Of a stretch of DNA of 64,000 nucleotides, positions 19,153 to 27,496 are shown one piece after another. The notes under the pieces are model-generated. The model searched no databases. It had not been told where the DNA came from and was given only the letters and a program-made list of their open reading frames with translations. The position numbers and the translations under genes are program-made. Position 1 is the first letter of the stretch. Each line of letters opens with the position of its first letter. The stretch spans positions 1,736,001 through 1,800,000 of the forward strand of contig NZ_CP076456.1 of NCBI RefSeq assembly GCF_018866305.1, given 5' to 3'. Origin of the DNA: Arthrobacter sunyaminii (GTDB lineage: Bacteria; Actinomycetota; Actinomycetes; Actinomycetales; Micrococcaceae).

Positions 19153-19698
19153 TTACGCCGGCGTAGCCGCTATGGGCGCCGTGAGGGCGGAGGTGAGCCG
19201 GATGAGGTCAAAGGGCGAGAGCCCGATCTGCAGTCCACGCCGTCCGCCGGAAACATAAACGGTGTCCAGCAGTTCCACGCGGTTGTCGATTCCCGCTGGC
19301 GAGGGTCGTTTCTGCCCCAGCGGCGAAATTCCTCCCACTACGTAGCCGGTGCGCCTCTCCGCCTCGTGCCGGTCAGCCATTACGGCTTTGCGCGCACCCA
19401 TCAGCGCGGCGAACTTCTTCAGGTCGAGGTTCTGGGCGACCGGAACCATGGCAACGCCCAGCCGGCCGCCCAGATCCACCATCAGCGTTTTGTAGACGGC
19501 CTCCGGCGGCAGCTCCAGTTTCTCCGCTGCTTCCAAACCATAGGAGGGGGCTCCGTCGTCATGCTCATAGTGGCGGACCGTGTACGGAACTTTGGCTTCG
19601 TCCAGCAGCCGGGTGGCCGGCGTCGCGCCCTTGCCCGGATGATTGCCCGCGTGTTTATCCGGGTGCTTGCCCGAGTGCTTGTCCCGATTGCCTGCCAT
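19153..19698 (-). CDS. ybaK: YbaK/EbsC-type aminoacyl-tRNA deacylase (Cys-tRNA(Pro) deacylase-like)
   Basis: This family hydrolyses mischarged tRNAs, typically Cys-tRNA(Pro). The 181-residue protein has the KTLMVDLGGRLGVAMVPV core (catalytic Lys of the YKTL motif), KKFAALMGARKAVMAD and GYVVGGISPLGQKR. The first 25 residues are an odd Lys/His/Gly repeat (DKHSGKH, DKHAGNH) not found in the usual family, which starts near residue 26. ATG 19698 is the only start in frame before the domain. It converges on the alpha/beta hydrolase gene with a 5-base gap. Confidence 0.9.
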   Translation of the reverse strand: MAGNRDKHSGKHPDKHAGNHPGKGATPATRLLDEAKVPYTVRHYEHDDGAPSYGLEAAEKLELPPEAVYKTLMVDLGGRLGVAMVPVAQNLDLKKFAALMGARKAVMADRHEAERRTGYVVGGISPLGQKRPSPAGIDNRVELLDTVYVSGGRRGLQIGLSPFDLIRLTSALTAPIAATPA

Positions 19699-19754
19699 GT
19701 CTCCGGCCTTTCCTGTGCGAACCGCGCTGCTGGCGAGTGGTGCCGGCGGGCCGG

Positions 19755-20219
19755 CTACCCCTGGTTCAGTTTTTCGTGCTCGGCCAGACGGCGCTTGATA
19801 CGTCCCAGCATGGCTGACATGCCGCGCATGCGCAGCGGTGTGATGGCGCGAGTGAGGCCAAGACGGTCAGGAACATCCGCCGGGACGGCCAGAATCTGCT
19901 GCGCGGGCAGACCGTTCAGGCCCTCATAGAGCACACTGGCGAAGCCGCGGGTGGTGGGAGCCTCCGGCGGTGCCTTGAAGAACAGGGACACCAAATGGTC
20001 AGGGGAGTCATCCACGTCAAGGCTGAGAAACACCGGCGACTGGCACTCGACAACCTGTTCCATCAGCTCCGGGCGGTCGGCGATTTCGGCGGGAAGCTCC
20101 GGGAGGCTGCGGGAGAATTCCAGCAGCAGCTCCAGCCGCTCGGCTTCCTCAAGGGCCTGGAAGTCGTCAACAATCTCAGCAAGCTGATCCGGGACGGCGG
20201 TTTCGGGGGTGACGCTCAT
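19755..20219 (-). CDS. sufE: SufE-family sulfur acceptor protein
   Basis: SufE accepts persulfide sulfur from a cysteine desulfurase and passes it to Fe-S assembly. The 154-residue protein has the acceptor cysteine Cys59 in VVECQSPVFL. The downstream motif TTRGFASVLYEGLNG is characteristic. It lies 54 bases after a rhodanese-type sulfurtransferase on the same strand, so the pair probably forms a sulfur-transfer unit. No sufS is present in the window. Confidence 0.92.
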   Translation of the reverse strand: MSVTPETAVPDQLAEIVDDFQALEEAERLELLLEFSRSLPELPAEIADRPELMEQVVECQSPVFLSLDVDDSPDHLVSLFFKAPPEAPTTRGFASVLYEGLNGLPAQQILAVPADVPDRLGLTRAITPLRMRGMSAMLGRIKRRLAEHEKLNQG

Positions 20220-20273
20220 GGGGTGTTAATCTCTCTGCGTTCTAAGGGGTGGGATCAGCGGGATGAGGACGGA

Positions 20274-21173
20274 TCAGCGGGGAGCGCTGCCGGGCTCTTC
20301 GCCGCGGGCGATGGGGACGCGTACTGCGTTGCCCCACTCGGTCCAGGAACCGTCGTAGTTGCGGACGGAGTCGAATCCAAGCAGGTGCTTCAGCACAAAC
20401 CACGTGTGGCTGGAACGCTCACCGATGCGGCAGTAGGCCACGACGTCGTCGCCCTCCTTCAGCCCGGCACCTTCCTTGTAAAGCGCCTCCAGTTCTTCGC
20501 GCGTGCGGAAGGTTCCGTCTTCGGCGGCAGCCTTGCCCCACGGCACCGACTTGGCGGTGGGGATGTGGCCGCCCTTCATGGCACCCTCATCCATGTAATC
20601 GGGCATGTGGGTACGTTCGCCCGTGTATTCGGCGGGGGAGCGCACATCGATCAGCGGCCCTTTGCCCAGGTGGCCGACGACGTCGGGCAGGAAGGCACGG
20701 ATTTTTGCGTCGTTGCGTTCCACCACCGGGTAATCCGTGGTGTCAACAACCACCTTGTCAGTGGTCATGGGGCGGCCTTCGGCAACCCACTTATCCCGGC
20801 CGCCGTCGAGCAGCCGGACATCCTCATGGCCAAAGAGGGTGAAGACCCACAGCGCGTAGGCGGCCCACCAGTTGCTCTTGTCCCCGTAAATCACCACGGT
20901 GGAGTCACGGGTGATGCCCTTGCGGGACATCAGCTTCGCGAACGCTTCGCCGTCGACGAAATCACGCGTATCGGCATCGTTGAGGTCGGTGTGCCAGTCG
21001 ATTTTCCGTGCGCCCGGGATATGGCCCGTTTCATACAGCAGGATGTCCTCGTTGGATTCAAGGACCACCAAGCCGTCGGCGTCCAAGTTCTCGGCCAGCC
21101 ACTGCGTGGAAACAAGGCGCTCGGGATGGGCATATTCGGAAAACTTGGAAGCGGTGTCAGGGGCAATCGACAT
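20274..21173 (-). CDS. Thiosulfate/3-mercaptopyruvate sulfurtransferase (rhodanese)
   Basis: This 299-residue protein has two rhodanese domains. The first (about 15-135) lacks a catalytic cysteine. The second carries Cys248 in [11 protein letters not shown], the loop typical of thiosulfate-type enzymes. [11 protein letters not shown] and [12 protein letters not shown] are standard motifs. ATG 21173, with AAAGAGG upstream, is the family start; the longer open frame is not used. It is followed by sufE. A TAGGCT box about 70 bases upstream on the minus strand could be its -10. Confidence 0.93.
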   Translation of the reverse strand: MSIAPDTASKFSEYAHPERLVSTQWLAENLDADGLVVLESNEDILLYETGHIPGARKIDWHTDLNDADTRDFVDGEAFAKLMSRKGITRDSTVVIYGDKSNWWAAYALWVFTLFGHEDVRLLDGGRDKWVAEGRPMTTDKVVVDTTDYPVVERNDAKIRAFLPDVVGHLGKGPLIDVRSPAEYTGERTHMPDYMDEGAMKGGHIPTAKSVPWGKAAAEDGTFRTREELEALYKEGAGLKEGDDVVAYCRIGERSSHTWFVLKHLLGFDSVRNYDGSWTEWGNAVRVPIARGEEPGSAPR

Positions 21174-21444
21174 GCGCGCGGCCTCTTTCGGATTAAATGA
21201 TTGCTGCCGGACGCGAAAGCGGCGGCACGGGCTTACCTCTAGCCTAACGATATGGGCGGACGAAAACTTCCTGCAGCTGGACCGGCGTCTTGCCGGCCGC
21301 CGAAACAGGGGGTCTGTAACGGCCGAAGACGCCCTGTTGGCGTATCGTTGCAACGGCGGCATTTTGCCGGCGGCGGGCTTGGTACCACTGGCCGCATTAC
21401 CGTGGGACCCAATATGACGGCTAATAACATCGGATGGACGGAAA

Positions 21445-22491
21445 TTGCGCACAGTGGCACAAGTGGAGCACCTTGCAGAGCGGACTCCCCAGGTCTCGAC
21501 CGACGAACTTCTGAAGGGTTTTTTCCCCTCGCCCCGGTTCGGTGAAGTTTCCTTCGACAGCTACCGTCCTGACCCCGCGCAGCCGTCACAGGCCAAGGCC
21601 GTCAGCGCCATGCGGGACTTCGCCGTCGCCGTCGACGTGCCCGAACCCACCGGCCTGCGCAAGCTCTTCGGTGCAAGAAAGCCTGACTCCAAGGCCGGTT
21701 TCTACCTCGACGGCGGTTTCGGTGTCGGCAAAACCCACCTGCTGGCCTCGCTGTGGCACGCCGTTGAGGGGCCAAAAGCTTTTGGAACCTTCGTGGAGTA
21801 CACGAACCTGGTGGGGGCCCTCTCGTTCCGCAAAACCGTTGAAGCCCTGAGCGCGTACAAGCTCGTCTGCATCGATGAATTCGAACTCGATGATCCGGGG
21901 GACACGGTCCTGATGTCCCGCCTGATGCGGGAACTGGCCGACGCCGGCGTCAAGCTTGCCGCTACGTCCAACACCCTGCCCGGTTCTCTCGGTGAGGGGC
22001 GTTTCGCGGCGGTCGATTTCCAGCGTGAGATCCAGGTCCTGGCCGACCAGTTCGACGTCGTGCGCATTGACGGCGAAGACTACCGCCACCGCGGACTGCC
22101 CCAGTCTCCGGACCCCGTGAGTGAGGCTGACCTTAACGACCGGGTGGCTGAAGAGTTCAGCGGCAAGGTTGTTGCCGACGACGAATTCGCCACCCTCATC
22201 AACCACCTCTCCACCGTCCACCCGAGCCGCTACCGTCAGCTCATCGACGGGGTGGACGCTGTTGCCTGGCACAACGTCACCACCATCACCGAGCAGTCCG
22301 TGGCCCTGCGTTTTGTGGTGCTGGCTGACCGGCTGTACGACAAGGATGTTCCGATCCTCGCCAGCGGTGTTCCGTTTGATCAGCTCTTCACCGAGGAAAT
22401 GATGAACGGCGGATATATGAAGAAGTACTTCCGTGCGGTTTCGCGGCTTACGGCGCTGGCGCGCGAAGGGCAGACCGGAGAAGCTGCTTAG
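21445..22491 (+). CDS. zapE: Cell division protein ZapE (AFG1-like ATPase)
   Basis: A P-loop ATPase of 348 residues of the AFG1/ZapE family, which in E. coli acts at the Z-ring during division. Walker A is [10 protein letters not shown] (about 90-99), Walker B is CIDEFELDD (about 137-145), and the sensor segment [18 protein letters not shown] follows. The start is uncertain: TTG 21445 follows GGACGGAA, while GTG 21454 is also in frame. The gene stands alone and ends at a strong terminator at 22601. Confidence 0.92.
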   Translation: MRTVAQVEHLAERTPQVSTDELLKGFFPSPRFGEVSFDSYRPDPAQPSQAKAVSAMRDFAVAVDVPEPTGLRKLFGARKPDSKAGFYLDGGFGVGKTHLLASLWHAVEGPKAFGTFVEYTNLVGALSFRKTVEALSAYKLVCIDEFELDDPGDTVLMSRLMRELADAGVKLAATSNTLPGSLGEGRFAAVDFQREIQVLADQFDVVRIDGEDYRHRGLPQSPDPVSEADLNDRVAEEFSGKVVADDEFATLINHLSTVHPSRYRQLIDGVDAVAWHNVTTITEQSVALRFVVLADRLYDKDVPILASGVPFDQLFTEEMMNGGYMKKYFRAVSRLTALAREGQTGEAA

Positions 22492-22600
22492 CTGCCGGGC
22501 TGAAGAATTCCGGCCTGAAGAATGCCGGCCGGCTGGAAGGACACCCGGCCGAAAGGATAACTCCGGCCGCCGGGAGCCCGGAGACGCTCCATAAACGACG

Positions 22601-22643
22601 AAGGACCTGGTCCCGCCAAAAGAGGCGGAGCCAGGTCCTTTTT
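22601..22643 (+). terminator. Rho-independent terminator downstream of zapE
   Basis: AAGGACCTGG..CCGCC pairs with GGCGG..CCAGGTCCTT around an AAAAGA loop, followed by a T run to 22643. It also lies just beyond the minus-strand antitoxin-like gene and may work in both directions. Confidence 0.85.
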
Positions 22644-22658
22644 GTCGTGCTCTGAAGC

Positions 22659-22916
22659 TTATACGGCCGGAGGAGTCGGTCCGGGTTCGGTTCCCGTGGC
22701 GGGCCCCTGATTGCGGTCGACCTTGTCTACCGCTTCCGAGGCCTTGCTCTGGAAGCCGTCGATCTTGTCCGAGTACTTTCCGCCGGTCTTCTCGTCGACG
22801 AATTTCCCCGCGTGACCGATGCCGCCCTTGATCTTGTCGGCGTTTTCACCCACAAGCTCGGTAGCCTTGCCCTTCAGCTCTCCGGCCTTGCCCTTGAGCC
22901 CGTCAAATATAGACAC
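22659..22916 (-). CDS. MT0933/Rv0909-type antitoxin family protein
   Basis: A small 85-residue protein with repeated LKGKAxEL units (DGLKGKAGELKGKATELVGE) followed by DEKTGGKYSDKIDGF, the signature of the MT0933-like antitoxin family, and a Gly/Pro tail. GTG 22916, with AGGAGG seven bases upstream, is the start; a longer frame exists but has no ribosome site. In Mycobacterium the homologue is paired with a toxin, but here no toxin gene is adjacent, so it may be a solitary stress-type protein. CsbD-like proteins look similar; the KYSDKID segment favours the antitoxin family. Confidence 0.8.
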   Translation of the reverse strand: MSIFDGLKGKAGELKGKATELVGENADKIKGGIGHAGKFVDEKTGGKYSDKIDGFQSKASEAVDKVDRNQGPATGTEPGPTPPAV

Positions 22917-23026
22917 GGACCACCTCCTTTCGCAGGGGAAACCATACGTTTCCCGTTCACCGTCAATGATAAGCCCGCTGACTATAAGGACCAAGGAGTG
23001 GAGCTTTCTGATTTTTGGATTCTGTT

Positions 23027-24592
23027 TCATGCACTTGACCGTGGTGGCCGGAGCGGATGAAAGTAGGTGTTTCTGAGGGGAGCTTGATAGGGATCCACAT
23101 AGGTGGGTGGCACGAACCAGGGGACACCGCGCCGGACCACCACCCGCCATTTCTCCCGGTGGATGAGGTGGTGGTGGAACCCGCACAGCAGGACGCCGTT
23201 GTCCGTGCTCGTGGCTCCGCCATGAGAGTGATATTCGATGTGGTGTGCCTCGCACCATGGGGCAGGCGCGGTGCAGCCTGGGAAAGCACATCCGCGGTCT
23301 CTGGCAATCAATGCCTTCCGAAGATGCGGCGGAAAGTAGCGGGCCGCGGCACCAACGTCCAGAACGCGGCCCTCACCGCTAAGGACTACGGGGATGATGT
23401 CCGCGTCGCAGGCGATGCGGCGTATCTGATGAGCCGGAACAGGTCCGGCGAACGCCAGCATTCCGCTTTCGGGAGTTCTGTCCGGATTTGTCCCCGCGGC
23501 CTTGGAGCTTCCCGCCCCGGCGGTCGTCAAGCGGTCGCTTAGCTGGTCGTAGGCAATGACAGCCAAGACCTGCGGTTTGGATCCCCCGCTGGCGGGAAGC
23601 CTGCCGGACAACAGAGCCAACCGGCACGAGCTTACAAGTCCGTCCAGGCGCTTCTGCGGGTAGCTGCGGGGATCAGCCGGGACTGCACGTGGCTTGCCCT
23701 CCAGATCCATGCAGGAGCCCTCAGCGGCCTTGGCGGCGTCGACTCGCGGATTGGCCTCCGGCGCCAGCGCTGTCATAAGGGTTTCAAATTGGTCCTCTGT
23801 GGCAAATATGTCTATTCGGTGCAGCCCGCGGTACCTCCGGCGGATAAACAATCCCTGCAACTCGGCTTTTTGCTGCTCGGACGGCTCTGTTCCGTCGGGA
23901 TCGAGATGATTGATCCAGGCTTGGGCCACTACGTTGAGAACGTCCTGGTCCTGGCTGGCTGCCACGTCAGTCAATGCTGCCTCCATGGCCGCACGATCCT
24001 CACGGGTTCCGCAGCCCTGTACGCGCTTCATAGCCATGCTGATCACTTGTGCAGCTTCGCCTGCCAGCAGGCCCTGCCCAGCCCATTCGGCCACCACCGG
24101 TAACTCCGGCTTGAGGGTTTCCCCGGAAATGCTTGTTGAGGAAGTGAGCGAAGAACCCAGGCGAATGCGCCTCCAGGCTTCTCGCCGACTGATCCGAAGG
24201 CGGTGACGCAGGTACTCTGCCGTGTTCTTGAATTCCGGCTGGACTTGCCCGGACGGGAGGGTCCATGGATCAGTTGCGACGGACGATATCCGCGCGCGTT
24301 CGAGGGCAGCGGCGGCGACGATCTGAAGATGGTCGACAAATCGTGACAGTGACTCAACGTCAGACGCGACGGTGACCAGTTCCGCTGATGACAGGAAGGG
24401 AATCCGTTCGTCGAGATCGCGGACAATACGCTGCGCAGCGGGAACCAAACTGCTCAGTGCCGGGATCGGCCGGCTTGCCTGGCCGGCCGAAAAGGAGGGG
24501 TGGGTCTCACCTGGGCCTGACCAGGTCTGTGCTTGGTCCTCCGGCGCAGCAGATGCAGCTCCTGTGGTGCGGACTTTCAGATCCTCTTCCAT
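23027..24592 (-). CDS. DUF222 / HNH endonuclease-signature protein
   Basis: This 521-residue protein has an N-terminal helical DUF222 domain (about 60-330, with YLRHRLRISRREAWRRIRLG) and a C-terminal HNH motif: RDRGCAFPGCTAPAPWCEAHHIEYHSHGG in pieces, then LLCGFHHHLIH. The CxxC pair and the HH/HxxxH residues for metal binding are present, so it could be an active nuclease. Such genes are multicopy in Actinobacteria, often scattered and unlinked to other mobile genes, with unknown function. ATG 24592 begins the protein. No intein or transposase is nearby. Confidence 0.88.
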   Translation of the reverse strand: MEEDLKVRTTGAASAAPEDQAQTWSGPGETHPSFSAGQASRPIPALSSLVPAAQRIVRDLDERIPFLSSAELVTVASDVESLSRFVDHLQIVAAAALERARISSVATDPWTLPSGQVQPEFKNTAEYLRHRLRISRREAWRRIRLGSSLTSSTSISGETLKPELPVVAEWAGQGLLAGEAAQVISMAMKRVQGCGTREDRAAMEAALTDVAASQDQDVLNVVAQAWINHLDPDGTEPSEQQKAELQGLFIRRRYRGLHRIDIFATEDQFETLMTALAPEANPRVDAAKAAEGSCMDLEGKPRAVPADPRSYPQKRLDGLVSSCRLALLSGRLPASGGSKPQVLAVIAYDQLSDRLTTAGAGSSKAAGTNPDRTPESGMLAFAGPVPAHQIRRIACDADIIPVVLSGEGRVLDVGAAARYFPPHLRKALIARDRGCAFPGCTAPAPWCEAHHIEYHSHGGATSTDNGVLLCGFHHHLIHREKWRVVVRRGVPWFVPPTYVDPYQAPLRNTYFHPLRPPRSSA

Positions 24593-24936
24593 AGACCAAG
24601 ATTCGCAGTATCAGTCCGCACCATCGAACACATATTCGAGTTTGTGGAAAAGAGGCGGCCACGGAGCGTCGATCGGCATCTGTGGAGGAGGATGGGGCCG
24701 TGGAGGGAGGGCGAGGATCGCCAGGGGGAGGGAGCCGAATGAGCAGGACAGGGGGAGTAACCAGGACGGCCGGAAAGCTGCGGTCGCATCCCGAGCCAGG
24801 GCCGTCGTCGTGCCGACTGTACAAATCCGCTGCCCATCCCGCCATCAATGCGGGAACCCAGCAGCTTAAATGCAGAAGGAGCAGGCCAATTCAATGGCCT
24901 GCTCCTTCAAACGCCGCTCCGTAGAGCAACTGTGCG
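24593..24936. other. Intergenic region between the HNH gene and the tRNA array
   Basis: These 344 bases contain the upstream region of the DUF222/HNH gene and the terminator of the tRNA array (24875-24908). The short open frames here overlap each other, lack ribosome sites and resemble no family, so I annotate none. Confidence 0.5.
24875..24908 (-). terminator. Terminator of the minus-strand tRNA array
   Basis: GAAGGAGCAGGCCA (24875-24888) and its exact complement (24895-24908) enclose a 6-base loop. It lies 28 bases beyond the 3' end of the last tRNA-Gly. The T-tract is weak (TTCTGCATTT). Confidence 0.75.
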
Positions 24937-25010
24937 AGCGGACGACGGGATTCGAACCCGCGACATCCACCTTGGCAAGGTGGTGCTCTAGCCAGCTGAG
25001 CTACGTCCGC
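24937..25010 (-). tRNA. tRNA-Gly(GCC), copy 1
   Basis: A 74-base cloverleaf with acceptor GCGGACG/CGTCCGC, anticodon loop TTGCCAA in a CCACC/GGTGG stem, and T-loop TTCGAAT. The anticodon GCC reads GGC and GGU. CCA is not encoded. Confidence 0.97.
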
Positions 25011-25035
25011 AAAACAAGACAACCTAAGTTGTCCG

Positions 25036-25107
25036 TGCGCGATACTGGGATCGAACCAGTGACCTCTTCCGTGTCAGGGAAGCGCGCTACCGCTGCGCCA
25101 ATCGCGC
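25036..25107 (-). tRNA. tRNA-Val(GAC), copy 1
   Basis: A 72-base cloverleaf with acceptor GCGCGAT/ATCGCGC, anticodon stem CTTCC/GGAAG and loop CTGACAC (anticodon GAC). CCA is not encoded. Confidence 0.97.
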
Positions 25108-25151
25108 TTGATGCATCGAATCTCCCAAAGGTGAGTCGATGCAGTCAAGAG

Positions 25152-25225
25152 AGCGGACGACGGGATTCGAACCCGCGACATCCACCTTGGCAAGGTGGTG
25201 CTCTAGCCAGCTGAGCTACGTCCGC
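25152..25225 (-). tRNA. tRNA-Gly(GCC), copy 2
   Basis: Identical over all 74 bases to the copy at 24937-25010. Together with the neighbouring tRNA-Val it forms a repeated Gly-Val unit. The spacer before it holds a TGCATCGA/TCGATGCA hairpin. Confidence 0.97.
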
Positions 25226-25261
25226 AAAAACACAGTTGTGCGCCAAAACGCCAAACTGTAG

Positions 25262-25333
25262 TGCGCGATACTGGGATCGAACCAGTGACCTCTTCCGTGT
25301 CAGGGAAGCGCGCTACCGCTGCGCCAATCGCGC
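25262..25333 (-). tRNA. tRNA-Val(GAC), copy 2
   Basis: Identical over all 72 bases to the copy at 25036-25107, with anticodon GAC. Confidence 0.97.
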
Positions 25334-25359
25334 CCAAAGGGCTTGCAAGTCCTCTGTGG

Positions 25360-25430
25360 AGGTGGGGACGGGATTCGAACCCGCGTATACGGCTTTGCAG
25401 GCCGCTGCCTCGCCTCTCGGCCACCCCACC
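25360..25430 (-). tRNA. tRNA-Cys(GCA)
   Basis: A 71-base cloverleaf with acceptor GGTGGGG/CCCCACC, anticodon stem GCGGC/GCCGT (one G-T pair) and loop CTGCAAA with anticodon GCA. It is the only tRNA-Cys in the window. Confidence 0.96.
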
Positions 25431-25492
25431 GTGACCGCTGCGTAAGCATAGGCCGACCAGTCAGAATCAACCGGTTTGTACAGGGACTTGCG

Positions 25493-25566
25493 AGCGGACG
25501 ACGGGATTCGAACCCGCGACATCCACCTTGGCAAGGTGGTGCTCTAGCCAGCTGAGCTACGTCCGC
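25493..25566 (-). tRNA. tRNA-Gly(GCC), copy 3
   Basis: Identical to the other two Gly copies. It is the most upstream tRNA of the minus-strand array, so the array promoter should lie to its right, in 25567-25700. Confidence 0.97.
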
Positions 25567-26174
25567 ATGCTGTAAAAGTGGGAGTATTAGACCTCGAATC
25601 GCTTTCGCTTTTCGCGGCGAACTCCCGCTTTCCAACGAAGAAAAACTCTATAGGACTATTTGGAGTTCGTCCAATCGGGCCGGTTTTTGCGCCCGCAGCG
25701 CCCGGATCCGATTCACGGCGTTATCGCAGGTGGGGGCTATGGGCGGATGGTGCGTGGCCATCGAATGCTCCGGCGGAGACTGGCGTTAGAGGATGAGTAC
25801 GAGGGGCGGCCTGCCCCAGTACGGCAGTACGACGACGGCGCTTTTCGGGCGTCATCATCGGTACCGGCGGATGTCCGAAGCTACGGAACGCCGGCCCGCA
25901 GTGTGCGGGACGAAGATCTCCGCGGGTACGTGACGCAGATCTGTGTGGACTAACGCAGATCTGTGTGGACTAAGGTCGCCTGGGCCAGGGCGGCCGCCGG
26001 TGCCCTCGCATTGGGGGATCCCGGGGGAGGGTACACGTTCTTCGCCGGGGGAACGGAGTAACCTTGCCCGCATCAAACGCCGTCGTTGTCTGGCCACCGA
26101 GTGCCGGTTTGGCGCCAGCTCCGATCTGGGCTAGCATCTTTAGACGTTGCGGTTGTGAAAACAACACGCGGCTT
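25567..26174. other. Intergenic region between the divergent tRNA genes
   Basis: About 600 bases without a convincing gene. A plus-strand frame from ATG 25747 to TAA 25953 would give 68 residues, rich in Arg, Asp and Tyr, but it has no ribosome site and no recognisable family. Its stop lies inside the 20-bp tandem duplication at 25933. The region must hold promoters for both tRNA units. It may be decayed sequence. Confidence 0.45.
25933..25972. repeat. Perfect 20-bp tandem duplication
   Basis: The unit ACGCAGATCTGTGTGGACTA occurs twice without a gap (25933-25952 and 25953-25972). The unit contains AGATCT. There are no further copies in the window, so it is a local duplication rather than an array. 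Confidence 0.9.
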
Positions 26175-26246
26175 GGGGGCGATTGGCGCAGTGGTAGCGC
26201 GCTTCGTTCACACCGAAGAGGTCACTGGTTCGAACCCAGTATCGCC
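26175..26246 (+). tRNA. tRNA-Val(CAC)
   Basis: A 72-base cloverleaf with acceptor GGGCGAT/ATCGCCC, anticodon stem CTTCG/CGAAG and loop TTCACAC (anticodon CAC, reading GUG). CCA follows at 26247-26249, so unlike the array tRNAs its 3' CCA appears to be encoded. Confidence 0.96.
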
Positions 26247-26252
26247 CACCAA

Positions 26253-26284
26253 ATAACAATGGAGGTCCCCAGGGGCCTCCATTG
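26253..26284 (+). terminator. Terminator of tRNA-Val(CAC)
   Basis: AACAATGGAGG (26253-26263) pairs with CCTCCATTGTT (26274-26284), with further C/G pairing in the loop and TTGTT at the 3' side. It lies six bases after the tRNA. Confidence 0.85.
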
Positions 26285-26428
26285 TTGTATGTGGACGCGT
26301 TGTATGCGGACGCTTTATGCCCGGGGGCAGTGGGTCGGACGTCGCTCTGAATCCGGACCCGGAGCGCGGTTCCTGCTCCTGCGGAGGGTCCCGCAAACTC
26401 TGTCAGTGCGAGATGGCAAACTGAAGAT

Positions 26429-27310
26429 ATGACTGAACCAGCTCTGGCACATTCAACAGAATTCGGGCGGATGTACTCCCGGTCCCTCTCCGAACCGCCT
26501 ACGGTACCGTCCATCACCACCGTGATCGCGCAGGGTTCCACCTCGCTGGACGGCTGGCACAGCCACATGGCTGCCACCGCGGTAGTCAAGGATCCCAAGC
26601 TCCCCGCAAGCCTCGGCAACCCCGGCGCGCTGCGCTCCCTCGTCAAGGAGGCCTCGCGAGCTTCGGAGCGTTACCGGGACCAGGCGGCTGAACGCGGAAC
26701 GCGCGTGCACTATTACTGTGAGCAGGTTTCCCTGCGCGCCCTGGACCTTCCCCATGAGCTCGAAGCGGCACGCACGGCGCTGCTGGAACACGGCGAGCAT
26801 CAGTTCGCCGACCGTTTCGATGAGTGGTGGGACCTGTACCAGGTGGAGCCGCTGGCACCGGAAATCACCGTCTGGAATGACGAACTCGGCTACGCGGGCA
26901 CCCTTGATCTGGTGGCGCGCATCAACGGCCGGCTCTGTCTCATTGACTACAAGACGAAGAACACGGACCGCGACGGGCAGGTCAAGCCGCTGGATGACAA
27001 GGTTGTCATGCAGTTGGTGGCCGGCATGAAGGCGAAGGAATCCCTGGTGGACGCGGGCAAGGGCGTCTGGGAGCCGTGGGCCTACGGCGAGGATCCGCTG
27101 CTGCTCGGTGTCGCCGTCGGGCAAACTGAAGTGCGGCCCATGCGCGCCAACCCCGCTGTCCTTCCGCAGCACTGGTTCAAGTTCTGTGCGCTGCGCCGGC
27201 TTTGGCAAACCTCGTACGACGTCGCGGGCGCGGGCCGCGCGCTCCTGCCGATTGCGCCGCCGCCGGTCGGGGCACACGCGGTCCGGTCTCCCCAAACCTC
27301 GTCCACCTAA
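26429..27310 (+). CDS. PD-(D/E)XK nuclease-superfamily protein
   Basis: This 293-residue protein has the superfamily core: EITVWNDELGYAGTLDLVARINGRLCLIDYKT when read as E...GTLDLV...IDYKT (about residues 147-178). Here Glu, Asp (GTLD) and the D-x-K pair provide the metal site, as in RecB/Cas4-like nucleases. ATERGTRVH-like AAERGTRVHYYCEQ upstream is the usual preceding helix. The C-terminal 30 residues are Pro/Ala-rich. The gene stands alone between a tRNA and def, with no helicase or defence partner, so the role is unclear: DNA repair is possible. Confidence 0.78.
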   Translation: MTEPALAHSTEFGRMYSRSLSEPPTVPSITTVIAQGSTSLDGWHSHMAATAVVKDPKLPASLGNPGALRSLVKEASRASERYRDQAAERGTRVHYYCEQVSLRALDLPHELEAARTALLEHGEHQFADRFDEWWDLYQVEPLAPEITVWNDELGYAGTLDLVARINGRLCLIDYKTKNTDRDGQVKPLDDKVVMQLVAGMKAKESLVDAGKGVWEPWAYGEDPLLLGVAVGQTEVRPMRANPAVLPQHWFKFCALRRLWQTSYDVAGAGRALLPIAPPPVGAHAVRSPQTSST

Positions 27311-27386
27311 GCGAGCGGGGCAGGGGTATAGCCAAGGGGTACAGCACCTCAGCAGACACACACCGGGCACCCATTGTGCCTTCGTG

Positions 27387-27410
27387 CCCCCGCGCCTGAT
27401 TGCGCGGGGG
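27387..27410. terminator. GC-rich hairpin between the nuclease-like gene and def
   Basis: CCCCCGCGC (27387-27395) and GCGCGGGGG (27402-27410) enclose a 6-base loop. No T-tract follows on the plus strand, so termination is only possible. A TAGACT box lies shortly downstream, before def. Confidence 0.4.
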
Positions 27411-27496
27411 AGCCGCAACGCGCCCAGCGCAACTAGACTGGTTCCGGGCAACAATCAGTTAGCAGATGCGCAGTAACAGTAAGGAACGAAACCTAG

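Noticed and set aside
22659..23291. 210-codon frame for the antitoxin-like gene
   Set aside because: The upstream part overlaps the end of the DUF222/HNH gene and has no ribosome site; the protein starts at GTG 22916.
24937..25566. Regularly spaced repeats resembling a CRISPR array
   Set aside because: The repeats are full tRNA genes with cloverleaf structure and different spacers; there are no cas genes.
25747..25953. 68-codon frame in the tRNA intergenic region
   Set aside because: There is no ribosome site and no family, and its stop lies in a local duplication. It could be chance or decayed sequence.
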